Origin: Asterionellopsis glacialis
Lineage: Eukaryota > Bacillariophyta > Plagiogrammaphyceae > Rhaphoneidales > Asterionellopsidaceae
Direction of reading: 5' to 3'
DNA length: 18,143 nt
Assembly: GCA_014885115.2 (NCBI GenBank)
Contig: WKLE02002410.1
Coordinates: 1-18,143, forward strand
Shown here: in pieces, positions 1 through 7,416 of the stretch
Layout of the letters: each line of letters starts with the position of its first letter
Numbering within the stretch: the first letter of the stretch is position 1
Program-made: the position numbers and the translations under genes
Notes under the pieces: model-generated
What the model was told of the DNA's origin: nothing
The model's database searches: none
The model's input: only the letters and a program-made list of their open reading frames with translations

Positions 1-70
1 ACGGTATTTGTGATAGTTATAGTTTAACTTTTTGAATCCCTTCTTACGCAATCTATTGTTACACGTTCAG

Positions 71-972
71 TCTAAAGGACTTTACCATTGGGTCTCGCGA
101 CGGTGGAGAAACAAATGGAAATTATTTCACCGGACCGATCCCAACTGAATTTTGCGAGTTTTCGTTTGTACATTTTGATATAGGAAGTAATTTTTTAAAT
201 GGCTCTATTCCAGAATGCTTGGGGAATCAAAAAGAAATTAAAATCTTTAGCATTAAACAGAACAATTTCACTGGAACACTTCCCTCCGAACTTGGCCTCC
301 TCACAACACTTACTTTGTTAGATTTTGGCACAAATGAATTGACTGGAAGTATTCCTACAGAATTTGGATTACTAACCTCACTCCGTCTTGTTGCATTATA
401 TGAAAACGCTTTCAATGGCATGTTGCCAACAGGTTTATCAAATCTGACAGATATGACCTTACTGGCTATGAATAATAATAATCTAGAAGGAACCATACCT
501 AGGGAATTTGGCAGATTGGAAAAACTTGCAAGTTTACATTTGAATTATAACGAATTGACAGGCGCAATACCAACTACATTGCAACGCCTTACATCTCTAA
601 GTACGTCAAATGTGTTTATTGCAAAACTGACCTCCGCTATGGTTTGAATGAGTACTCTTGCTCTTGCTTGCATTGTATATCTTTTGACCTTTGAATTTCT
701 TTCATCATCTCATTTAAAAAAAAATACATCTTGATATATTCCAATTTATATTTCAATAAACTCCCACACAAAATGTAGTGGTATTACGCCTGGAAGGAAA
801 TAGATTAACTGGTGATTTGAGTTTCATGTGCGATGGCTTTTATACTCCGAATTACAACAATACAATTACTATGTTTCATTCCGATTGTGCTGGTCTTCAT
901 GCAGAAACTACCTGCCCTTGCTGTACTCTTTGCTGCGATGAAGATTTAGAACCCTTTTGCCAGTTTCCTTAA
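71..972 (+). CDS. Leucine-rich-repeat protein, 3' exons (5' end uncertain or outside window)
   Basis: Two exons of an LRR protein. The first reads from a likely 3' splice site (TTCAG at 66-70) to base 600, the second from 779 to the TAA at 970-972. A GT-AG intron (601-778) joins them in phase 1, making an ATG codon across the junction. About seven plant-type repeats are visible: FTGPIPTEF, LNGSIPECLG, FTGTLPSELG, LTGSIPTEFG, FNGMLPTGLS, LEGTIPREFG, LTGAIPTTLQ, then a final LTGDLSF. The C-terminus has a dense cysteine cluster (CPCCTLCC) followed by an acidic patch and the stop, a tail I associate with diatom LRR proteins. No membrane segment or kinase is visible, so the role is probably protein binding, with target and location unknown. 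Upstream exons are needed: no convincing start codon precedes the repeats here, and the frame is closed by a TGA at 33-35 upstream of the proposed acceptor. Confidence 0.8.
601..778 (+). other. Spliceosomal intron in the LRR gene (178 nt)
   Basis: The donor is GTACGT directly after the codon-phase-1 base at 600; the acceptor is ATGTAG ending at 778. Removing it joins LRR repeat text (…RLTSL) to MVLRLEGNRLTGD in the same repeat register, which is the main support. The sequence is AT-rich with in-frame stops, as expected for an intron. The intron sits inside a repeat rather than between repeats. Confidence 0.75.
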
Positions 973-1255
973 ACAAACCTACGAAACAAACTTTAGACTA
1001 ACTGAAGCGGAAAAGGGAATTTTCAATGGCTTTGTGCTAAGCAGAAAAAGGTTGAATCCCCGATAAACAAGAAAATGTTAACTTGTTTATATCTAAAAAG
1101 AAAAAATACATGACTGTCCAATTTAATAATACTGCACGTAGAGGTCTATTTTGCTGTGCGATACCATTTTGTGAAAAAAAACTTTACATTTTCGACTTCT
1201 TTCAAATTTTGACTTTTGTGCTTTTACTGTATCCTTTGGTGTACCACTCTCAGGA
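973..1255. other. Intergenic stretch, no gene seen
   Basis: AT-rich spacer holding the 3' flank of the LRR gene and the region before the peptidase pseudogene. I see no RNA gene or conserved coding text. A CAG at 1251-1253 just before the pseudogene reading could be a former 3' splice site. Confidence 0.5.
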
Positions 1256-2036
1256 ATGGCACAAGATGGATCACGTCGTGTAGCGTCCATCTTGGAACAG
1301 GGCGTACTCGTACATTATGATTTATTAACCTCCCCTGTGAAAGTTTCATCGGAACAATTACCAGATTTGTATTCTTCGTTACTTGAAGGGTGTGATATAT
1401 TAGATCTTGGTGGTGGAAATGACAACGATACTCGTTACCTTCCCGAATTATACTGTACTTGCAATCCAATTCACAAGCAAATGCATACACATTAGCCTTT
1501 CAGGGAAAAGATACCTTACACATAATTGTCATTACGTTAGCCTTATTGGACAGATGCACAGATTCGGGAATTCAGGTCATTATAGGACATGAATTAGGTC
1601 ATATCAAATGTGAACATTCCTTATATCATACAGTGGGAAGTCTAACATCGGTCCCCATCCGTACATTACTACCCTTTGGGATTGCCAAGTCCTTGACAGA
1701 TTCTACATTAGGTCAGTGGCGTTTGGCAGCCGAATATATGTGCGACCGAGCTGCCTTAATTGTTGCACAAGATGTACAAGTGGTGAATGGTGCCATCATT
1801 TTTATAAAGTAATAGTATTGGGTAGCAATATGACTATGAGTATTGAAACATTTGTGAAATAGTGTAACGAATATATGACGAACTATTAAAAAGTACCAAT
1901 CCATTAATTAGTACGTGCATGTATTCAAATGCAACAACGTGATGAGGACGCATCCACTCCCCAGTCATGGAACTTTGAACGGTGGTCAACATCAGATGAA
2001 TATACAAGTATTACTAGAAAGTGCGGAAACATAGTC
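1256..2036 (+). pseudogene. Decayed M48-family zinc metallopeptidase
   Basis: Pieces of one M48-type peptidase lie in order but in shifting frames. From 1256 to about 1455 (frame 2) there is N-terminal text with SSEQLPDLYSSLLEGCDIL. From about 1459 to 1809 (frame 1) comes the catalytic part: NAYTL, the zinc motif HELGH at 1588-1602, and the third-ligand region AAEYMCDRAAL. After a TAA at 1810 the homology resumes in frame 3 (MSIETFVK), hits a TAG at 1860-1862, moves to frame 2 (DELLKSTNPL at 1877), meets a TGA at 1940, and passes through frame 1 (RTHPLP at 1945) to frame 3 again (ERWSTSDEYTS from 1977). Intact relatives are membrane-associated or organellar peptidases, and the RTHPLP…RW order at the C-terminus is typical of the family. 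Five or more breaks over 600 bases cannot all be introns, so I call it dead. An upstream exon may once have existed. Confidence 0.8.
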
Positions 2037-2260
2037 TGTTTTTATTTTTTAGGAAGAAAAATAGCAATGATTCCATCAAGATTTCCGAAAAAAATGGCGG
2101 GCAAATGATTTAAAAAAAAATTCCTGAAATTTCGGCAAGTGTCCAAAGTGTTTTTTAAGGGATAAATACTGCCTTGTATTATACCAGGTACGAGTACACT
2201 CTACTGGACTCAAATCACAATGACAATCAACTAATAGTGATGACAGGAATGATAAAGATA

Positions 2261-2280
2261 ACAAAGGTCAGTACCTTTGT
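2261..2280. repeat. Hairpin: 8-bp perfect inverted repeat, 4-nt loop
   Basis: ACAAAGGT and ACCTTTGT are exact reverse complements around the loop CAGT. There is no T-run after it and no adjacent gene end, so the function is unknown. Confidence 0.6.
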
Positions 2281-2630
2281 AAGAGGAAGATAGAAGAGAA
2301 GATGATGTTGTCAATAGAACGAATGCAATTGAGATGATTCAAAGTAAAATATTGTGACAACTGTAGAGTTTAGAAAAGAGATATTTTAGTTTCGAAGCGC
2401 GGCGGCGGGAAAACAAAGAAAAACGAAAGAGGCGCAGGTGCGCGGTATGATTGTGCACACAACAGAACTGAAAACTGCAGAGAAACGAAATAAACCTGAA
2501 AAGCTCGTGACTCACACCTCCCAAAACAACTTGAGAACTTGAAATGTGAGTACTTCTACTACGAGTATATCACATCATCATCACACCGCAAACCACCTTG
2601 GAACCACAAACCAAAATCAAACACACTGAA

Positions 2631-2646
2631 CTCTCTTTGGAGAGAG
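2631..2646. repeat. Hairpin: 6-bp inverted repeat CTCTCT/AGAGAG
   Basis: CTCTCT-TTGG-AGAGAG, a short perfect inverted repeat in a locally pyrimidine/purine alternating stretch about 350 bases before the isomerase start. It may be chance. Confidence 0.4.
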
Positions 2647-2993
2647 ACACTAAAGCCAACGGTATCGGGATTCTCTACTACTAGAGTGTAAGAGAGTAAG
2701 TAGACGATTGCATGGAGCTCAGCAAAGCGACTTGTGTAATAAAAATAGTCTACTGTAATTGCTGTTGTTTTCCCATTTTTCAATCACCGTCCTTTCTTAC
2801 TAATTATACCTTCTTTACGTTGATTAGACTGCAGGTCACTTTTTTGATTTACAAACTCACAAGGTCTCTTCGAATCATCACCTCCCCACATCAATATGCA
2901 AAATTATTTTCCATAACTTTTTTTTCGAGAGAGATCAACAGAGACAGTATATAGTGTAATCAAATTTGTGGTTGTCAAGGACAATTCTTCATC

Positions 2994-3464
2994 ATGGCAG
3001 ATAACAACAATAACAATGATGCAAACGAAAATAATGACAACAACAACAACATCAATGCACCACCAAATAATAGGAGAACAACAGCAAGAACAACAACTCG
3101 ACTAAAAACTGCTGCGGGTGTACTGATTCGTACATTACGAAAAGGTGAACAAGATGGATCATACCCTCAGAAGGGTGATTGTTGTACAGTCCATTATGAT
3201 GGATACTTGGAAGATGGTACCCTGTTTGAATCGTCACGTCGATCCCAACAACGAAATCAACCCATACAATTTATTTTGGGCATGGGACATGTCATTGAAG
3301 GATGGGATGCTGCTATAGCTAAAATGACCAAACATCAAATAGCCGAAGTTACTATACCACATTTATTTGCCTATGGTGAACAAGGATATCCACCCAAGAT
3401 ACCACCACGATCTACACTTATTTTTAAATTAGAGTTAGTAGACTTTACGTCTGTATCCAAGTAG
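2994..3464 (+). CDS. FKBP-type peptidyl-prolyl cis-trans isomerase
   Basis: A 156-aa single-domain FKBP that interconverts cis and trans X-Pro bonds. Residues 1-40 are a low-complexity Asn/Thr/Arg-rich extension; the FKBP fold covers about 43-151. Visible hallmarks are VHYDGYLEDGTLFESS (Tyr68 of the active site; the usual FDSS Asp is Glu here), GMGHVIEGWD with the pocket Trp104, and AYGEQGYPPKIPPRSTLIF with Tyr127 and the IPP loop, ending in LELVDF. The length matches FKBP12 plus its N-terminal tail. No signal peptide, ASAF motif or membrane segment is seen, so it is probably cytosolic or nuclear. The start is the first ATG of the frame, preceded by TTCATC. The adjacent peptidase remains and membrane-protein gene suggest no functional link. 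Confidence 0.93.
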   Translation: MADNNNNNDANENNDNNNNINAPPNNRRTTARTTTRLKTAAGVLIRTLRKGEQDGSYPQKGDCCTVHYDGYLEDGTLFESSRRSQQRNQPIQFILGMGHVIEGWDAAIAKMTKHQIAEVTIPHLFAYGEQGYPPKIPPRSTLIFKLELVDFTSVSK

Positions 3465-3990
3465 TAGTCTCTAGAGAGAGACGAGGACTCAAGAGCTACT
3501 GGAGAAATAGGGAAGCAAGTTTGGGGGCGGAACATTTTTTATGACTGGATATACACGTGGCTATCGAATGTCCGAATAATAATCATGGCGAACAATGCGT
3601 CAAATATTTCTCAACAATAAGAAGAGACTGTATGTAGAAAACAACTGAGCTATAGTGTGGAGGGAGCACATGGAATGGCAGCCGTCTTGCATACCATTTT
3701 ACAACCGAAAGGCATCTACCAAGGTTGAAAAATTATACTGCCTACTGTAATACCAATTAAATTTTAATTTTTTTCTTTAAACTCAAGGTGACAAGTGCAA
3801 CAAATAATACCAGTACGAGTTTTGATGTCATTTTGTAACACCACAATGACTTCCTTTTTCTATTGTGTAGAGATTTGAAAATCGTATAATGCTATAGTTA
3901 TCTCAACACGACTGTCAATGTGTACTGTAGAATGTATGTATATATTTATAAAGTTATTATTTCAGTGTAGTGTATATCATAGTATCATCT
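3465..3990. other. Intergenic region between convergent gene ends
   Basis: It holds the 3' flanks of the FKBP gene (+) and of the membrane-protein gene (-). It is AT-rich with no coding text or RNA gene that I recognise. TACCAGTACGAGT near 3810 resembles the TACCAGGTACGAGT segment near 2184. Confidence 0.5.
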
Positions 3991-4629
3991 CTAATTCATG
4001 GCACCGTCAAATTCAAAAGGAAAGGGACTTAAATCATGTTGTTCCTTGTAGATTAATTCTTGTAAAAAGGAATCTTCATTCCCGTTGAGTCCATTGGGGA
4101 TAAATATCGAAATGGGTTTGGATAATACACCATCGTCCGAACGTTTATTGATAATGGTCAACTTCATGGTGTAATTTTCAATTGAGGGTGTATCACGGTG
4201 AATGGCGTGACTCAAGGCATAGGTCAAGGATTCTTCATTTCCCTGTAATCCACCGTGGACAATGACCTTGACATTAATGGTGTTTGTTTTCACTTCTTCT
4301 TGATGAATTTGGTTTTGAATGGGTGTTGTTGTTGTTGTTGTTGCTGCTGCTGTTGAATCTACTGCACTCAGACTACGTAACGATGAGGAGGATGGTAATG
4401 GTTGTGGTGGAATGGTTGGTGAGTTTGATAAGTACGAGACAACCACCATGCAAGAGATACCAATATAGAATATCAATTTACGAAGAAGCGAAGAAGATTC
4501 ATTGTGGCTGGGGACTGCCGTGGTAGTCGCAGGAGTATTGTCATTGTGATTCGATACAAGGTTGTAAATCTTGGAGTTTTCAATTTCGACACTGGTCGTA
4601 ATGGAAGATGATGAAGAAGAAGTCGTCAT
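3991..4629 (-). CDS. Single-pass membrane protein of unknown function with a duplicated GLxGNE(E/D)S module
   Basis: A 212-aa protein from the ATG at 4627-4629; a TTG six codons upstream is in frame but an unlikely start. Residues 1-48 are Ser/Thr/Asn-rich and polar. Residues about 49-69 (LRKLIFYIGISCMVVVSYLS) form one hydrophobic segment preceded by Arg/Lys, fitting a signal anchor. Residues 70-118 are a Pro/Ser/Thr linker, including a Thr run encoded by a GTT/TTG-type microsatellite. The C-terminal part holds two similar blocks 53 residues apart: GLQGNEES (127-134) within VKVIVHGG…HAIHRD, and GLNGNEDS (180-187) within ISIFIPNG…YKEQHD. Each block reads strand, Gly-rich turn, helix. I do not recognise the family. 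It reads leftward, with an 836-bp gap to the rightward protease gene. Confidence 0.7.
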   Translation of the reverse strand: MTTSSSSSSITTSVEIENSKIYNLVSNHNDNTPATTTAVPSHNESSSLLRKLIFYIGISCMVVVSYLSNSPTIPPQPLPSSSSLRSLSAVDSTAAATTTTTTPIQNQIHQEEVKTNTINVKVIVHGGLQGNEESLTYALSHAIHRDTPSIENYTMKLTIINKRSDDGVLSKPISIFIPNGLNGNEDSFLQELIYKEQHDLSPFPFEFDGAMN

Positions 4630-5090
4630 GGTTTGGGGGATAAACAAGTAGGTTCGTATCGTGTTTTTGTTTGTTCAAAAAGAGAAATTATGTCTTTACA
4701 AGAGAAGAGACAAATAAAATGAATGTTTTTATAATGACGGAGTACTGTAGGATCTTGTGTGTTTTTTGTGAATGCGTTGAAACGGAACGAAGAACAAGTA
4801 GTGAATGGGTAAAATCGTGGTATCTTTCGGTTTTTGAAAAAAATGTGGGAGTTGATGTTTTGCGTTGAGTTTTGTCGTGGGGGGAATTCGAAATCGTGAC
4901 TTTGAGTAATTAGTACGTACGTAGGATACTTCTGGTAGTACTGTAGTGGTCCAGGCAAAACTGTCACTTTTTGTTGTTTTGGTTTTCGATTTTTCAAAAA
5001 CCCAAACTCCACGATCGCCAGGCGTGTCGCTGCAACAGAAAAAACCGCGAAGACTCTCCCGTGATTGATCATCACCATCACGCACGATTT

Positions 5091-5100
5091 TATAAATATA
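5091..5100 (+). promoter_or_regulatory. TATA-like element
   Basis: TATAAATATA, the only strong TATA match in the divergent spacer. If used rightward it would give a leader of roughly 330 nt containing an upstream ATG at 5285; its AT symmetry means it could serve either direction. Confidence 0.2.
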
Positions 5101-5395
5101 CACGATAAGAAGTGTTCGACTTCGTGGAAAGCCGTACGTGCGCGCAGTCGCGAAGGATGCCGACCCTTAAGCACTCCCCGGGGTCTCCATTTCAACACCT
5201 TTTTACAGTGAAACAGATCTGGGAGAGGGTTGAGTCAGCTCCAGACACACGACACACAGAGTCAGTCCCACCGAACCCTACAAGATGGTTTTGTCTTCGC
5301 CTTTGTTCTTGAAATCTCAGCGTGCTGGCGAGAAAAAAGGAAAAAGGATTCGTCGTCGACAGTCGAAAAAGCGAGAGGATAAAAACTCTAGAGGG

Positions 5396-5422
5396 CATTC
5401 CAAACATTCCAAACACTCCAAA
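5396..5422 (+). repeat. 9-bp tandem repeat, three units, in the leader of the Deg protease gene
   Basis: CATTCCAAA, CATTCCAAA and CACTCCAAA follow directly on one another, ending 43 bases before the start codon. The position in the likely 5' UTR could matter for translation or protein binding, but no function is known. Confidence 0.65.
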
Positions 5423-5465
5423 CACAACAACTCTATATCATTATACTTTCACAAAATAAGAAACA

Positions 5466-6977
5466 ATGATGAAAAAGACTCCCTTTCGATTATTAGCATT
5501 GCTGTTTGTGACAGCAGTGACAACATCCGCGTTTGTGGTATCGTCGTCTTCCAGAAAGAACAATGCGTTTGTGGTTGGCAGCAGCCGTAGTGCGAAGCAA
5601 GGTTCATCCTCCTCCTTATTGGCTTCGTCTTTTTCCGTTCCAGCATCTGAATTAGAAAAAGATTTAACACCTGCTGAACGTACCACCATTGGTGTGGTAC
5701 GTGATTGTGGACGTAGCGTTGCCTATGTGACATCGATATTACCATTTTCCAATCGTACCCGTACGACGACTCAAAATAGTAGACAACAACAACGACGACG
5801 ACAACCATCTTCGAAACAAACCAATTTGCCACCTGGACAATCGTTGGGGTCTGGATCTGCCTTTGTGGTCGAACGTGATGGGTATTTAGTAACGAATTAT
5901 CATGTCATTGAACGTGCGTATCAAATGCAACAAGCTGTCACCATGTATGAACGTAATCGTCAAACCTTTATTGATAATACCACACGTATCTTGTCAAGTA
6001 TACCCAGTGTGTTGGATTCAGACACGACCAAAAAATTCATTAATACCACACTTTCGAAATCCATCACCAACCCTACGAGCTTTCGTGTCCCTCAAGTCTA
6101 TTTACGAATCAATAGTGCCACACAGTATCAACCATGTCGTATTGTCAATGTGGAACCTGATTTGGATATTGCAGTATTAAAAATTACAAATGGCAATACT
6201 AATGGCAATGGGAATGCATCATCATTATCGGAGGAGACGTATTATGAACCAGTTGGATGGGGATCCTCGTCGAACTTATTAGTTGGACAAAGTTTAGTGG
6301 CCATTGGGAATCCCTTTGGTTTAGATAATACCGTCACGTCAGGTGTGGTATCCGCATTGGATCGGGATATACAGGGTGTTATGGGGAATACCATCAAGGG
6401 GTGTTTACAAACCGATTGTGCCATTAATCCAGGTAATTCCGGTGGACCTACCTTTGATTTGTCAGGAAAGGTTGTGGGTGTCAATACGGCTATTGTATCC
6501 ACGTCTGGGTCCAATGCAGGGATTGGATTTGCCTTGCCCTCGGATAAAGTGGAGCCCATCGTGACACAATTTATTCAAAAGGATCGTATTGAACAGGGAC
6601 AACGTCCTCAAACAGGATTTTTAGGATTGAGTATTGTGAAACGTACTACGACAACTTCATCGAAGAATAATGGTGGTGGTGGCGGCAGCAGTACTAGTAG
6701 TGGACTTTACAATTCAAACAAACAAACATGGGTATCTGCTGTAAAGAAAGATTCACCAGCTGACGAAGCAGGTATACAACCCTTACAAATTACTTCAGAT
6801 GGAAAAGTACAATTAGGTGATTGCATTGTAGCCTTGGGTGGGAATGAAATTCAAACCTATGATGATTTCATGAAGGAATTAGAAAAAAGGGTTGCGGGGG
6901 AAGTCATTGCCATTACCTTGGAAAATGCTAACGGAGAACGACGTGTTGTCTATGTCAAGTTGGGAACGAAACCCTAA
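5466..6977 (+). CDS. HtrA/Deg-type serine protease with PDZ domain, predicted plastid-targeted
   Basis: A 503-aa trypsin-fold protease of the DegP/HtrA family (peptidase S1C), which degrades or refolds damaged proteins. The N-terminus has Lys/Arg, a hydrophobic core and TTSAF|VV at about 19-25. This is the Ala-Phe cleavage context of diatom bipartite plastid presequences and is followed by Ser/Arg-rich text, so I infer import into the plastid, perhaps to the thylakoid lumen. The catalytic triad is complete: His146 (LVTNYHVI), Asp234 (PDLDIAVLKI) and Ser325 (INPGNSGGPTFD). A PDZ domain follows (about 385-498; FLGLSIV, SPADEAGI, LGDCIVALGG), with a Gly/Ser-rich spacer near 404-415. About 55 extra residues sit between the His and Asp (roughly 153-212). 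No intron is evident. The start is the first of two adjacent ATGs. The Deg1 or Deg8 subgroup cannot be assigned from motifs alone. Confidence 0.92.
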   Translation: MMKKTPFRLLALLFVTAVTTSAFVVSSSSRKNNAFVVGSSRSAKQGSSSSLLASSFSVPASELEKDLTPAERTTIGVVRDCGRSVAYVTSILPFSNRTRTTTQNSRQQQRRRQPSSKQTNLPPGQSLGSGSAFVVERDGYLVTNYHVIERAYQMQQAVTMYERNRQTFIDNTTRILSSIPSVLDSDTTKKFINTTLSKSITNPTSFRVPQVYLRINSATQYQPCRIVNVEPDLDIAVLKITNGNTNGNGNASSLSEETYYEPVGWGSSSNLLVGQSLVAIGNPFGLDNTVTSGVVSALDRDIQGVMGNTIKGCLQTDCAINPGNSGGPTFDLSGKVVGVNTAIVSTSGSNAGIGFALPSDKVEPIVTQFIQKDRIEQGQRPQTGFLGLSIVKRTTTTSSKNNGGGGGSSTSSGLYNSNKQTWVSAVKKDSPADEAGIQPLQITSDGKVQLGDCIVALGGNEIQTYDDFMKELEKRVAGEVIAITLENANGERRVVYVKLGTKP

Positions 6978-7416
6978 AATTGAAATGAAAAACAAAAAAA
7001 AGGTTTCCGTTGTGATTGACTTCCCCCCTTGAATTCAAGTACAGTAGACGGACTACAACCAATTAAAAAAAGAAGGAATGACAAAATGTTGAAATCTATA
7101 TCTTAAAATTTTACATAATACACCACAACAATTACTCCATAATGTTTAAATATTCTTTTCAATTCATCGAGGGGGGGTTCTAATCTATCTCTATTCTATT
7201 AAAATGGTAACGGCAGATGGATTGAGAAGATTTCAACTAGTTCTTTCTAAAGAAATCTGATGGTATGTAGAGGTACAGACACGAAGGAAGAGAGAGAGAG
7301 AGGGAGGGAGGGGAAAAGGAACAAAGACGAAAGACAATGACATGTAAGAAATCTCACAGTCACAACATATAACCAATGCATCTGGAAAAATCATATTTGT
7401 TGGCATATCTCATCTT
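6978..7416. other. Intergenic region between convergent genes, with a GA-rich tract
   Basis: It holds the 3' flanks of the Deg protease (+) and the hydrolase (-). A nearly pure purine tract occupies about 7279-7336 (GAAGGAAGAGAGAGAGAGAG and onward, with GGGAGGGAGGGG), read as polypyrimidine in the hydrolase 3' UTR sense. No coding text is seen. Confidence 0.55.
7279..7336. repeat. Polypurine (GA/GGGA) low-complexity tract
   Basis: More than 50 bases that are almost all A or G on the + strand, with a (GA)n core and GGGAGGGAGGGG inside. Such tracts can form triplex or G-rich structures and vary in length by slippage. It sits in the 3' flanks of two convergent genes. Confidence 0.6.

Larger units (their letters stand above)
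2037..2993. other. Gene-free region upstream of the FKBP gene
   Basis: About 950 bases with only short, compositionally unremarkable open frames on both strands. It holds two clear hairpins (2261-2280 and 2631-2646) and a TACCAGGTACGAGTAC segment near 2184 whose core recurs elsewhere in the window. The last 250 bases are presumably the promoter and leader of the isomerase gene. I see no RNA gene. Confidence 0.5.
4630..5465. promoter_or_regulatory. Divergent promoter region between the membrane-protein and Deg protease genes
   Basis: 836 bases between two genes transcribed apart, so both promoters should lie here. Visible items are GTACGTACGTAGG near 4915, a TATAAATATA stretch at 5091-5100 (365 bp before the protease ATG), and a 9-bp tandem repeat just before that ATG. 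Long open frames on the minus strand across 4626-5198 have no recognisable domain and overlap each other, so I treat them as chance. Confidence 0.5.

Noticed and set aside
1050..1059. GGTTGAATCC, like a tRNA T-arm
   Set aside because: No acceptor-stem or anticodon arm partners upstream; probably chance.
4626..5198. Open frames of 190 and 124 codons on the minus strand in the divergent promoter
   Set aside because: They overlap each other, show no domain or sensible composition, and occupy the promoter region of two real genes.
5285..5590. 101-codon open frame overlapping the start of the Deg protease
   Set aside because: Basic, repeat-derived sequence in another frame over the protease start; at most an upstream ORF, not a separate gene.
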